From: Parapristionchus giblindavisi
Taxonomy: Eukaryota > Nematoda > Chromadorea > Rhabditida > Diplogasteridae
Assembly (NCBI GenBank): GCA_943737045.1
Contig: CALSFV010000061.1
Coordinates: forward strand, 248,001-312,000
Direction of reading: 5' to 3'
Length of the DNA: 64,000 bases
In this document: piece by piece, positions 29,717 through 42,000 of the stretch
Layout: each line of letters starts with the position of its first letter
Position numbering within the stretch: position 1 is the stretch's first letter
The notes under the pieces: generated by a model
Told to the model about the DNA's origin: nothing
The model's database searches: none
The model's input: the letters and a program-made list of their open reading frames with translations, nothing else
Made by a program: the position numbers and the translations under genes

Positions 29717-32470
29717 CCTACGTTCTGCTCTGATGCAGAGTGAGTATCCATCCATCCTTCATTGGTGGTGGATGAGGATGACTATGGTCAGCAACTATCC
29801 TCGATACCGTATCCACTGCGCCTGATTCCGTCAGCGATTTGATGGGACGAAGTGGAGCTGTAGCTGTGGATGAACACGTAGTAGATGAACACGACGATGA
29901 TGTGGAAGTGGATGGAGTGAGCAGCTGGAATGGAGGGAGATAGAATTATTTTATTAATTAATTGTTATTTCTTTACTACCTAAGTTGTGGCATCGTATTT
30001 TATGTAATTCACCACGCTGTCATTTGTTCACTATTTCTACGTTGTCCTTGTGATTCATAAATTTCATTTTTTTATTATTATTATTGCATTTGACTAGAGG
30101 CTGCTCGATCGAGTTGATCTCGATAAAGTGATAAAATGTGAAAGTAAAATACTGCTGCATGCATCCACAATTGAGATAGTGGCCGAAACACAATGAAGCG
30201 CAATTATTAACAAATGAAAGTTCACATCTTACAATTGCAATTATAATGTGCACGCGAACTTGTACTTGCACATTATATATTTATATGCGCGAACACATTG
30301 ACCAGGAGCGTTCATGTTTCGAAGTGCTTTATTATATGGCCAGTTACCATCTTGTATGATACATTAGTCTTTGTCCGTTCGTAATACTGAACATACATGG
30401 GTGTGCCCCCTGTAAAATTAGGGCTTTTCGAAAATAGTATGGAATGCCCACTGTAAAAACATGACGTTCAGATGAAATTTTAAATTTTCTGTTCGGATGC
30501 CCCCCTGCAGAATCGAGCTCCATGTACCCCGCCTATGTATGATACTGAATATGAAATGCGGGCATACATAGCGTAGGCAGGCGCAATTGCTGTTTATCGA
30601 TTAATATCGGAGCATGGCCGAAACACCTAGGCACCTTTCAACAACTTCTGTAACGTAGCTAATCAACCTCTGCACCATGGCTCGGATATAATCATTGGAA
30701 ATTTTCATGCAGTTCTATTGCTTTTCCCCTTCATTATTCATGTTTCAGCTAATGGATAAGCAAATTAATTAATTAATTAATCTCAATAGTACAGTATATA
30801 CCATGTGTGATTGTTCGATCGCTGCTTTCAACCACTCGCCGGTCACGGTATCCTGTGGGTGCACAGCAGACAGCTCGTTGAGAAGCACGCGTTGCGCTAT
30901 CTGAGAGGGATAATTTTTTTAAAAAGTCAGTTTGCGATAGAGATCCAGGGTAAAAAGTCAGTTAGCGATAGATATAAGGTGTGAGACTACCGTATACCTC
31001 GGTCGGATTAACGTGAGCCGCTCGATCAATGTCCACATTGTCAACGCCAGCTGCCGGTGAGGGTATGCGGACACTGAAATGAGTTTTGTTTGAGATAACA
31101 CAACAGCCAGTGGTGGTCTATGAATATCCCTTAATATCCATATTTTGGGACTAAAAATGTGTGTGGGTGCCCGACATATAGTGAAATTTCCAAGAAAACG
31201 TCCAATTTATGAACAATCAACAAATCAAATAGATAACGATATCATTTCGTTCCGATTTCGAAATCTCAATAGTCACGATACACGTTTACAATTAGTAATC
31301 AATATATTTCGATATAAACAAAAATACATAATGCTTTTTATCACTACCTACTTTTATCACTTATCACGGATCTCCTGTAAAAGTGTATGAAGCCATTGCA
31401 CAGAAAAAAAATAATTTTCTTCCTTTTTTATTGATAGTTGTTAGACTGGCCTAACTGAGTGCGAAAACAATTTTTTGAAATTTTGTTTTTCGTAATTTGC
31501 ATAATTATGCAATTTTTTTACCGCCAACTTCAAATGAGTGTAACTCGTTTCGTTTTTGAGCACTGTTGGGCGGACAGAGTTGGCTCAAAAGATATATCAG
31601 GATACCCCAATTTGAGGACGGGGAATCCGAATCTGCAATAAAACTCTTATCCTTTAGAGAAAATTTTCGAGAAACATTGCATTTTGTATACGAAAAAAGT
31701 TTTCATGCAATAACACATGAAGAACAACATTTCCGACCTTATCCTTAGTTGAGTTATTTGTAGACGAGGTCATTTGCAATCGATTGAAAAAAATTTTACA
31801 CGGTTGCTCAAAAACGAAGCAAGTTACACTCATTTGAAGTTGGAGGTAAAAAAATTGCATAATTATGCAAATTACGAAAAACAAAATTTCAAAATATTGT
31901 TTTCGCACTCAGTTAGGCCAGTCTGACAACTATCAATAAAAAAGGAGGAAAATTATTTTTTTCATACACTTTTACAGGAGATCCGCGGTATACTTCTTTG
32001 ATCACTAACGCAACACAAACCCGCAACATTCAGTCACCAGGATGTTAACATATAGAACGAAATCAATATATTGTAATCATTCGTGTGAAATATAACATAA
32101 CAATAGAATACGATGTCTCTGTCAAAGGCTACATAACAAATTTGTCAGATTCACACCAGTATTAGTAGTATAGCATATACCATGCAGCAAATTATTAATT
32201 TAATCATTTAATTACCAATTCCTAGTCGTAAACGTGCATGCAAAACATATATTTGTAAATTTTGAATTACTATTAACTTAATTATATTATTAGATGTATT
32301 GGGACTAGTAAATGTCAACAGCTGGATCAATAAAATAAATAAATAAATAAATAAAATATATCTACCTCGTAGTGGACGGGGCAGATTTCAATCGTATCCT
32401 CACATCGTTCAGAGCATCAAAAGAGCCAGACTCGCAGCATTCATCTTGAGAATAAGGCTCATCCAACTGA

Positions 32471-32522
<52 letters not shown>

Positions 32523-34793
32523 GTGCCGTAACAACTGTAATAAGAAATTGCGAGCCATTCCCTCCTGCCCCTGGCTCATTATTCTAAATGTATTGTATTG
32601 TAAAAACTGTAATAAAACATTAGTCATAGGCATAAATTTTCATACCCTCACAGTGCGAGAATTGACCCAGTATATATGGCTCATTTTCAGGGTCGACCCA
32701 CTACATAAAGCTCATTTTTATGTGAAAGATTACAATTTTAGCGAAAAATAACGATTTTTCTAAATCGACCCACTTTATAAAAATAATTCGGTGAGGGCAC
32801 CGAAAATGTATGGTCATAGGTGACTTTTCATAGCTCACGGAAAGAGGACTAATGGATAGGAGCATCTATACACACAGAGAAAAGTGCTGAAACACCACAG
32901 CCCAACTGTTATACTCAGAACACAAGACCTGTGGTGTCTCATATTTAACACTTTTTAATTGTTATTTCTTCAGTTGTAGTTTCAGTTTAACCTTTTTTTT
33001 CTCTGCGTATACAATTTCAAGCATGACGAATGAATAATAATATCAAAAAATTAAATTAAATAAAACACAAAAAAAACTAAAAACCAATGAACTGAACCTT
33101 CTCCATGAGCTTCCTCAACACCGGATCAGCCGCGATACTGCTCCTCCATCTGCACTCTTCTCGAATCGACGAGACCATGTCCGATAGACAGAACAGATCC
33201 CATTCATCGCCCGACTGAAATATTATTGATTAGTGATATTATTGATTGATTGATATTATTGGCTGATTTGCATTATACTGGGATTGTCACGCAAGTTTGC
33301 CGCAAGTAACAAACAACGAAGTTAGTAGTACGCAAAACGCGAATAAATTGTTTCGTTGTTGCCTGTTACGAAAAGTGCGCGCAACAGTTTCAAAACAATT
33401 TGCAGCAAACTTGCTTCGTTATTGCAAATTGCGGCAAACTTGCGCAACAATCACAGTGTAGTTTTCGATTGATATTATTGATACACAATATTTATTGATT
33501 GATATTATTGATTGGAAATATTGATAGATTGATATTATTGATTCGCTTTATTGATTAATTGATATTATTGATTGATTCACACGAACCACTGGTCGTTGCT
33601 CCCTCTTCCTTAAGATGTCATCTCGAGTAGTGACCCATGATGGTCCCATCGGGAAGAGAGCGGTTCCACGATACCAGGACTAAATCATAATCAATGAATA
33701 GGCTATCATTAATAGGCATAGGTCGAAAAGTATGTTTCAAAGTACCAAGCCTGACCGGATTTTTAACCAAAATTTCACAAAAATCGAAAAACCTGACCGG
33801 ATTTCGAGCGAAATTTGCCAAAAATCTGATCGGATTTTGAAAACCGATAACCTAGCTATTCGACCCATGTTAATAGGTTATACTGTACAAGTATAAGTTT
33901 GCATGCAAATTAGATTTAAAATTGTAAGATGTACTGATATCAGTTTAGGCAAGTATGTAGTCATACGCGGACATGTACGCAATACTTCAATGGCAAGAAA
34001 AATTAGAATTTTTGACTGGATTAAAGATCGTATCGTCGGATATTGTAGATGTAAAGATAATTACCTTCTCTTCTTCAAGTTTGTCAGTTCCTCTTTGACT
34101 CTCTGCAATGATACTTCGAGCAGAAAGGAAAGAATCATCAGCACAGCTACCGCATGGGCTTGCCTCCTTTAAACATAACATTAGTAAAGGGGTAAACGAT
34201 GATGCCGAGGGCGAAGTGATTTATAAAGTAGAAAATATGTTTATTATAATAGTCAGAATAACGATTGATATATATCAAGAGAAACAGAAACAACAAAAAA
34301 ACTATTTTTGACCTTTTTAGATTGGTATATACGGCAAATCAGTACAACGAATCAGAGTGGAAAACAATATCGATAGAACGAATGCCTAGTATGCATGACT
34401 ACGCCCGTAACGGCATTAATCAAATTAGAAAACGATTTGCTAACCTGGACGGACATGTAAAGATCACTCCCATTGGACGATTCATCTTCGTCTGTAGAAT
34501 TTATTGAAGAAGAAGCGAGAGAGATTCTGAAATTGAAGCAAACATGAACAATATCTTTTGAAATTCTTGGTTCTTTCTCAGAAACACGGCATTTTCACGA
34601 TAAATTCGAATTGTCTGCTATTATCAGTTCACTCTATGAAGATAAGCGCGTTAACGAACGGAGAAAGATGAATGAATGAAGTGAAAAAGCGTACGAACTT
34701 GTCAACATCAATTAGAGATGAATCATCGACTTCATCCTTATTAAGAGTAGACGATGATGATGACGTGAGGAATGAAGGGATAAGAGAGGCCAT
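25802..34793 (-). CDS. Rubicon-homology domain protein (DEF8/PLEKHM1-like)
   Basis: Likely endosome/lysosome adaptor; RH domains of this family bind Rab7-type GTPases. Exons from 5': 34793-34695, 34166-34065, 33679-33587, 33214-33098, 32466-32366, 31073-30998, 30900-30802, 29924-29722, 29165-29076, 28514-28419, 28337-28262, 27980-27939, 27664-27576, 26984-26907, 26847-26772, 26647-26609, 26398-26267, 25983-25919, 25841-25802; phases agree, 570 residues. Residues about 300-560 show the RH zinc-binding order: FRCADC, YCDYYGAIFC, VVPARILHNWNF, FLEQTRTQPVF, then CWLC, FPFQSDKAQRCDEC, LKCF and CAKC. The HNW and TQP blocks favour PLEKHM1/DEF8 over Rubicon itself. The N-terminal 295 residues are Ser-rich; I cannot identify a RUN or PH domain. 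The first exon is the least certain part. Confidence 0.85.
26185..26262. repeat. (AAT)n microsatellite
   Basis: Directly follows the donor of RH exon 17 on the minus strand. Confidence 0.95.
26405..26605. repeat. GATCAAAGATCAACATTTAA tandem array
   Basis: About nine imperfect units of roughly 20 bases fill the RH intron between exons 16 and 17. On the gene's strand they read GATCTTTGATCTTT and end in the acceptor of exon 17. Confidence 0.85.
27065..27190. repeat. Family D element, worn
   Basis: Shares TTTGCCGATAAACATGACATC, the CAAGCG...CGCTAGCGACGTCACG inverse and a TTCACGGATA end with copies at 57020 and 61787. Confidence 0.55.
27289..27470. mobile_element. Family C element
   Basis: CATACATTTTGGG to GAAAATGTATG, with AGTGGGCC and GGTCGATTT words inside. 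No clear target duplication. Confidence 0.65.
28030..28089. repeat. (AAT)n/(TTA)n microsatellite
   Basis: AAT triplets running into TTA triplets, giving a small palindrome, in an RH-gene intron. Confidence 0.9.
29188..29381. mobile_element. Family B element
   Basis: CATAGGTCGAATAGCTAGG to TTTTCGACCTAT; 8-base duplication GTACAAAT on both sides. It begins 23 bases from RH exon 9. Confidence 0.85.
29575..29655. repeat. Family A element, internally deleted
   Basis: CCGAGCTAATTTGAAACTCTC joined to its inverse with most of the core missing. Confidence 0.7.
29667..29716. repeat. (AAT)n microsatellite
   Basis: Adjacent to the donor of RH exon 8. Confidence 0.9.
31365..31987. mobile_element. Foldback element sharing ends with 8914-10019
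   Basis: Ends CACGGATCTCCTGTAAAAG and the inverse; arms of about 190 bases pair, including TTGCATAATTATGC. The middle contains a stretch related to the larger foldback (TTGAGGACGGGGAATC.GAATC). Flanks TTAT and GTAT are worn. In an RH-gene intron. Confidence 0.8.
32172..32290. repeat. Dispersed AT-rich repeat (family H)
   Basis: TTATTAATTTAATCA, TAGTCGTAAACGTGCATGC, AAAACATATATTTGTAAATT; matches the copies near 24737 and 45068. Confidence 0.55.
32472..32520. repeat. (AAT)n microsatellite
   Basis: Lies 6 bases from RH exon 5, on the acceptor side. Confidence 0.9.
32631..32812. mobile_element. Family C element
   Basis: Starts CATAAATTTTCATACCCTC, ends GAAAATGTATG; perfect 8-base duplication GTCATAGG. 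Confidence 0.85.
32871..33007. mobile_element. TA-flanked MITE
   Basis: Ends CACACAGAGAAAA and TTTTTTTCTCTGCG, bounded by TA on both sides. Confidence 0.65.
33278..33458. mobile_element. TA-flanked MITE
   Basis: Ends CTGGGATTGTCACGCAAGTT and an inverse of CACTGTGATTGTTGCGCAAG, bounded by TA. Arms of about 35 bases. Confidence 0.7.
33717..33869. mobile_element. Family B element, inverted
   Basis: CATAGGTCGAAAAG to TTCGACCCATG with perfect 8-base duplication TTAATAGG. Confidence 0.88.
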
Positions 34794-36176
34794 CCGACGT
34801 CAGTCATCGACGACGACGCCTCCTAGCGACGAGTGTTGAAGAAACCAGCAGAGAATCTACGCGGCATCACGTGAAAAGTGATGTCGCGCACGCGTTGCGC
34901 ACGGAATTGAGACACTATCGGAACGAGTTATTAATTTTTATTTTCAATTGTATTTGAAATATTTTTAAATTTAATTCACTAGTTGCCGTATTTAGAATAA
35001 CGAAAGAATAATGAGAATATTAAAAAAAACACTTAACAATAAGTGGAGTCAGCCGACACCCCTGATTGGAATGTAGATAGATAGAAATATTTACTTTTAA
35101 TCATCACAGGAAAACTCTTGAATATATACTAAGAACAGAATTTTTACTTGCAACATCTAATCTGGTACTTATTTTGATAGAAAAAAAAGAAGAAATAAGA
35201 GTTGTAATGTCTTGAGACATGATCTCCTTATTAAGATTGTCGCAGGTTACGGTAACTAACACTTTTTTTATAAACCTGTGTTTGCGTAACATCTAAAAAT
35301 TTTAAATAATATAATTTTTAAGAAACAGAACAATTATTGATGCATTGTATTGTATTACTAATATTGTTGAGTTAATGTTATTGTATCATTGTTATTTTAT
35401 AGTAGCGTATTGCTCTTTGAAACAGGAAGTTTGGTGCGTCAAGTGTATGTTTGACCCTCAAGGGGGGACAGAAGGAGACACTCATAAATCGACCATGAAC
35501 AAGCACTGCAACTGTAAACTACGCTTTTACAGCTGATTGGATGAACTTGTTTTCATGACTTGTAAAGTAGCACACAACACAGGGTTGGTTCATTGAAAAT
35601 TTGGCAAAAGGCCTAAAAAATTGCCTTTTTCTGTGTGAATTTTTCGAAAGCGGTCATGGTGTGATGGAATTAAAGGTAAAGCGAAAAAGAGAAAGTACGC
35701 AAAGATGAGAGAGCGCAGACAGTACAAGTACACCATGGTACACCTTACCATAATTTTTTCGCACGTTGCCAAGTTTTCAATGACTGTGTTTGAGAAACGT
35801 TGTGAGCAGTTTCGACGAAGGAAATATCTGACATTATACACGCATTGTCTCTAGATATTCTAAATGGTCAACCGTTTCTGGAACATCTGTGAAACGGTAA
35901 AAGTAAACTAGTATGATTGGAGGGGAACTAGAAAGTAGAGGATCAGGATAGATCAATTGACCCTACTTTCACCACTCACTTTCATCTTATCTCTTACTTC
36001 ATATACTTTATTCCTCTTATATCTCCTCTTCCCTATCTAGCCTGTCCTTTTATCCCATACTCTCTCGTTCATTCAATTCCCTCTTACTGCCTGTACCCTC
36101 CTAATTCTCTTCACTCTCTCACCATTCCATCCCCTCTTCGCTCTATCGATAGTCACTGCTTTCTCTAGCGCACACT
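34794..36176. promoter_or_regulatory. Divergent intergenic region
   Basis: About 1.4 kb between the start of the RH-domain gene (-) and of the DUF5648-like gene (+). It must hold both promoters. No TATA-type or other element could be assigned with confidence. Confidence 0.5.
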
Positions 36177-38690
36177 ATGATAAGTGCGTGGTCATCTACT
36201 TCATTAACGCTCATCATTTTCACGCTGAGTGGGCTCCCGCAACGAAGTTCACAGAAGCCAGGTATACTGTAACTTGTCATTATTCAATCAATAATATCCA
36301 GGACAGTGTAGCTATTTCGTCATTAAAAATGAGTGATTACTAATGATAGTGTAAGATGTGTCATAGTGGAACATGTAATAGGGAATGAATCATGTGATGA
36401 TGTAACACTTCCATAATTTAACCTCAACATTTTCATGTTGAGGTTAAATTCCGTCTGAGACCTTACGAGTCTTGGTAAACGGTAGTCCGGTCATTCAAAG
36501 TAATCATAATACAGTACTCTTATATATATCTACTTATTATTCATCTTCAAATTATTGATTCATTGCGGTCTTGAATCAATCAACATTTTAAAGACACAGG
36601 CCAGAGACGTTTCATAGCTGAATTCAATGGAATTCCCTCACCTACAGGAGCAGACTATGAGTACGACCATGATTATGTTGAGGTATTTGAATGCCACTAC
36701 AGATCCGGTGACCCACCGCTTAGTTGATCTCGATAAAGTTTTTAAATGTAAAATGTAAAAATGTAAAATTTGAAATGCATACTCCGAGCGATAGAGCATT
36801 TCCATTGCGGAGAGATTCAAATTTTCCATTAAATATGTTTAATTATTTAATTTAATGGACAAATAATTGTGGTGACAACATTTGTGAATCTTAATTTGAT
36901 AATTATATCAACTGTAAATATAGTTATACCAAAGATCAAAGTCCATTCCAGAAAACAGAAGAGTTCGTGCCAACTCTTCGGCCGAGAATGTTTGCAGCTA
37001 CGGTAAGAAAATTTATTTTAGAAGTCAGATTGCATTAGATATTTTATCTAGAAAAACTTTTCAGAAAAAATTGAAAATTTTGCATAAATTATCAAATAGA
37101 TTTTAAAATGCTTTGCATTGAATTGCAGTCATCCTTTGTTAGATTTATTTAAAAATTTGTTTACAGGTAGCCCGTAGTTATAATCCTCTGAAGAGGAAAC
37201 ACTACTATCACTCCAATCAAGCTGACGTCAAAATGCACGAAGAGAAAGGATTCGGAAATGATGGTTCGATCTTTTACAACTTTATTTAATTTATATTAAA
37301 GGAGGTCTGCAGATAAAGATAATTTTGTGTCAAAACCGTTATATCGCCGAGTTGCATCAATAAATTGGGGGGAAAAGCATTTTAAATTCCACCTTTATTC
37401 GTACATGTATAGAATTTACATGTATAGAATTTTCTGTGTTCTGAAATTCTTGAGATCTGTCTATTAGGCGGTTTTGTCATGTTGTGTGAAATAAAATGAA
37501 TAGAAATTTATAGTAGATTGCAAATTGGGTGAAACATGGGTATAATCACGTGCAATAGAATGGAATGTCACTCTTGATCAAATTCGAGTTAGTGGAGACA
37601 CCAAGAATGTGAACTTTTTTCGAGGTGATTGAATCTTTTTTCCGCTATCCTCCTCCGCATAATTCTTTGATCTTTGAACTCTGATACTGTATTCGAGCCT
37701 CTCATCCGGGTGTCCCTTCCGCCTCTTATTTGATCTTTGAACTTTGTTTGAACAAGAGATCCACTGAAGAACGTTCGCAGACAGAACAGTCAGAAAAAAA
37801 TCTAGAAGAAGAGAAAATAATGAAACAGTATGTGCATTAAACAAAAGAGCCAAAACAACGGGATTTTTTCCACATCATAACTTGGATTTCTGTATCTTCA
37901 GGTTCTATCGGACGTATTCTACCTCTATTCGTGATCGAGAAGAGACCGATGCTCCATCAAGTCTGTCCACAATTAGTGGAACTATACTCTGTACTAGAAG
38001 AAGATACAGGTGTTGTAGCCAACGTTATCGATTTATTGTTTTTTTTTTAAATCTAAAGATCTATTTTTTAAGGATCTACCTATCTCACCACAGAATATGT
38101 AGAGGTCGCCACGAGATTAGTGCAGGTTTGATCTTTGATCTTTGAGCTCGTTTATTGATTTTTGAGCTTTGATCTCTCTTAGGGTTGGCGGCGCTTAACT
38201 TCAATAGGATACTGTGTTCGAGCTCCTCATCCAGGTGTCTGTGGAGCACGATTGCCCTTGATGCATCTGACAGGAGTGGGCAAGAAAGGAAGTGAGTTGA
38301 TGTTTGATCTTTGAACTTTGATCATAGCTTGAATCTTGTCATGGTATCACTGACACAAAAATATGTTTGTGTTTTGCTTAATCTTTGGATTGCCATTTCT
38401 CTTATTTTCAATCGTTTATTGAAAAGCTTCTTGTCAAAAAGGCCTATGGGACGAGCAACATAACTTTTTCTTAGATTATTTGACTATTCTGATCAAGTTT
38501 CACATGTTTGTTATATGTTGACAGGACGAAGATTATGATTATTGAAAAAAGTGTACTGAGCTATTTGATCTTTGATCTTTCAGATGATAACTTCTACACA
38601 ACAGATATGGGAGAGTACGAGAGAGTGAACACTCAAGATGCTCATTTCAGAGGAACCGGAAGAGGACCATTATGCTATCTATGGTCATGA
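36177..38690 (+). CDS. Secreted protein with DUF5648-like repeats
   Basis: Exons: 36177-36261, 36600-36682, 36952-37002, 37167-37263, 37902-38009, 38073-38125, 38183-38291, 38584-38690; phases agree, 230 residues. Residues 1-20 form a likely signal peptide with a hydrophobic TLIIFTL core. After an acidic stretch, three related segments follow: SYNPLKRKHYYHSN (about 77), LYSVLEEDTGSTYLTTEY with GWRRLTSIGYC (about 131-170), and KKGNDNFYTTDMGEY ending CYLW at the C-terminus. The order 'LY..., HFYTT..E, GW...GYC' is that of DUF5648 repeats (Pfam). The function of that family is unknown. Cysteines in the last two repeats suggest an extracellular fold. The exon frame is set by requiring the YLTTEY and FYTTD blocks to stay open; other frames stop early. 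Confidence 0.78.
36413..36451. repeat. Perfect short hairpin
   Basis: AATTTAACCTCAACAT, a four-base loop, then the perfect inverse (16-base stem), in the first intron of the DUF5648-like gene. Confidence 0.8.
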
Positions 38691-39050
38691 ATCCATATCT
38701 TTATTTTCTCATTGTTACTATGTACTTATCACCCATTGATCTCGCTCTGTGACATATATTTCCTTTTTTTGGATAAATTGATTTACCACTATCTGATGAA
38801 CTATGATCAATAACATTGGAATTAAATTTTGAGAATTTAAGAAAAAACACATCAAAAAATTTGTTGAAAAAACGAACAAAAATACGGTAAATAGAAAAAA
38901 ACATGGAACGAAATAATAAGTGCGCCCCATTGAACAACACGACCGCAACGCGTTCGTTGTAAAATTTCCAGGTGCGTCGCAGCTCTTCCATTTTGTGGAA
39001 TCTTTTTTGATTATTTTCTTTAATTCACGTTTTATTGTTTCATTTCAGTC
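38691..39050. other. Short intergenic gap
   Basis: 360 bases between the DUF5648-like stop and the idhb-1 ATG. No AATAAA was seen. A strong splice acceptor sits at the downstream end. Confidence 0.5.
39040..39050 (+). promoter_or_regulatory. Probable spliced-leader acceptor before idhb-1
   Basis: TTTCATTTCAG ends 2 bases before the ATG, and no upstream coding exon joins to it. This is the usual layout of nematode SL trans-splicing. Confidence 0.6.
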
Positions 39051-42000
39051 ATGCTGACTCGCAACGTCATCACCTCAGCTGCGGCTCTTCAGAAGACTGC
39101 ATCCAAGCAGGTGTCGATCTCGATCCGTAATATTTATTGTCAAAATCACACGTAGATGGCTTTTTGTGTTCTGTTTTCTCATGATTCCTTTCTAATCGAT
39201 ACAATATGATTTCATAAGTTATTCAGTTCATCTCCGTGGCAAACCGTGCTTTGGCCACCGCTGCAGCCAAGCCGCAGTCTGAAATCGCCACAAAGCTCAA
39301 GGTACACTCTTTTTTAACATTAATGTACTTTGTTCCGTTGATCAGCGATTTGATCTTTTCGTTTTATTTTGCATTTCTTCCTATAACGACTTCGCAAAAC
39401 CTATTAATACGCATAATTTCATTTCATTCCAAGTCAAATCTTTGTATTTCATTTTCAATTCACAGAGTAACAGTTGTGGGATGAGTGTGATGCCGTGAGA
39501 AATGTTCTTTTCCTGTGAAGAGTACTTAGAATACAATAATAACTTTCCAGATCACCTCGATTCCCGGTGATGGCGTTGGACCCGAGCTTATCTATTGTGT
39601 CAAGGACATCGTCGAGGGCACAGGCATCCCTATCGAATTCGAAGGTCCGAGCCTTATCAGTAATTTTATACGATCAGCGAATTACAATTTGTCAATGAGT
39701 GCAATGACCTATCGATGATGTGTTGCTTGAAGTAATCGATACATGATCAAATTTTGGCGACATTGTCCCTATTGATAAGACCCCCCCCCCGGGTTTGGCA
39801 CCCAATTTCGCCAAAATTAATTCAAAAATGAAATTTTTACGCCTCGCCCCGAGTTTTGCGTTTCCCGATTTTAATTTCAAGCAGCAAAGGTTTCCCACTT
39901 ATGTGCATAATTCGTATTTATTCCAGAAATCTTCCTCTCCGAGGTGCACTACACTCGCTCAAACTCGATTGAATCTGCTATTGAATCTATCGCACGTAAT
40001 AATGGAGTTGCACTTAAGGTAGATCATACTATCGATTGATAATATTGATTGATTTGATAAACTAGAATTATGATTTTTTAAACAAGGAGGCTCAAGGTAG
40101 AGGTAGATCATGTTATGGATAGATAATATTGATTGATTTGAGATTATGAGCTTTAACAGGGAGCCATCGAGGAGTCGGCAGTGCGTTCCGCCCATCAGGA
40201 TGCCCAAGGACTGAATATGCAACTGAGAAGACAGCTCGATCTGTTCGCCAATGTTGTCCATATCAAGGTAAAATACTGTGATCTTTCTGTAATCGATTTT
40301 TTGGTTTGTTCGAAAGAGAAATGTTCAAATGATAGTTTAAAGAATATGTGTAATATGTGACGACAGTGCTTATGAATATGTACAAAATACTGTTAACTTA
40401 ATTATTCCTTGTGAAGCCAATGAATTGTAGACGAGATTGATGTTTCATTTGTTCAATCACTAAAATCAATTGACTCTTTTCAGGGCCTTAACCCCCAGTG
40501 ATAAATGCGTGTGTTATTGTAGAGTCTGGAGGGTATCAAGACTCGCCACAATAAGCCTCTGGACTTTGTCATCGTTCGTGAGCAGACCGAGGGCGAGTAC
40601 TCGTCACTGGAGCACGAACTCGTGCCCGGGGTCATTGAGTGCCTCAAGATTACGACTGAGCCTAACTGTGCCCGCATCGCCAAGTTCGCTTTTGACTATG
40701 CCACCAAGCATGGAAGAAAGAAGGTTGGCATGTTATAATGAACTTATCTTCATTTCGTTTCACATACTCCCGTTTTTGCGCTATCATCTCTTCATGCCGT
40801 TTCCTTATTCTTATTCGTATTATTTTTCTTTATTCCATCATATTATTTGTAACAGGGAAAGTAGGTGACGTACGAGGGATTACTTTTCACATTTTCCCTC
40901 ATAATAGCGCTGTTGCTAGATGTAACATCGACAAGATGTCAGATAAATATTGGATTTTCCCGTCAGATTATGTTTCAAGTAGCTGAATTTGTTATTTCAT
41001 TCATTTATAACACATTTATCAAGAGTTGGCATAGACAAGGGCTCTGATGTGCATGGAATTCCAATTCTTGCACTTAGCTTCGCTTAGAAAGTTGCATCCA
41101 ACAGTCTTCCGAAAGAGGTCGCTCCATCTTGTGGGTCATTTGTTATTAAAATTGGTAATATTAAGGTGACTGCTGTTCACAAGGCTAACATCATGAAGCT
41201 CGGTGACGGTCTCTTCCTCGAAGTCTGCAAGGAGGTTGGGGCTATTTTAATTAATTAATTAATTTTATTTTTTTATTTTTATGTTCTTTGATTCTTGGTA
41301 ATTTTTGCATGGCAATTTTATTATCCTTTACTATCCATGTCCATGTAAAGCAATTTAAACATATAACAAACTTAAACTTATCATTTAAATTAATAAAATA
41401 TTAATAATATATAAATTGCAGACCGCCAAGCGCTATCCCCGTATCGAGTTCGATCAGATGATCATCGACAACACGTGCATGCAGCTGGTCAATCAACCCG
41501 AACAATTCGATGTGATGGTCATGCCCAATCTGTATGGAAACATCATTGACAATCTCGCATCGGGGTAGGTTATCTCGTTTGTTATAGCCAAATATTTCAT
41601 CTTCATCCGCCTCACATTTTGTCATGGTTTCCTGCAACAAAACTGTTGCATGCGTGCCACTTATGATTGATCTTACATCAACAGTAGTAGATTCTGTGGC
41701 CGTATGCAAGAATAACGGGAAAACCGTTTTCCGCGAAAATGTGACGTGATTAGCGTAGGCGGAGGATTTTTGGAAAACGCCTCCGCCTACGCTAATGACG
41801 TCCATACATTTTCGGTGCCCTCACCGAATTGTTTTTTTTTTTATATAGTGGGTCGATTTAGAAAAATCGTTATTTTTCGCAAAAATTGTAATCTTTCACA
41901 TAAAAATGAGCATTATATAGTGGGTCAACCCTGAAAATGCGCCGTATATAGTGGGTCATTCCGCACACTGTGAGGGTATGAAAATGTATGATGACGTCAC

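Noticed and set aside
34445..34526. Extra 5' exon of the RH-domain gene (acidic, Ser/Asn-rich)
   Set aside because: It has a good acceptor and donor, but its entry phase does not fit the chosen first exon; kept out of the model pending transcripts.
35345..35536. 63-residue frame in the divergent intergenic region
   Set aside because: No signal peptide, motif, codon pattern or splice partner; probably chance.
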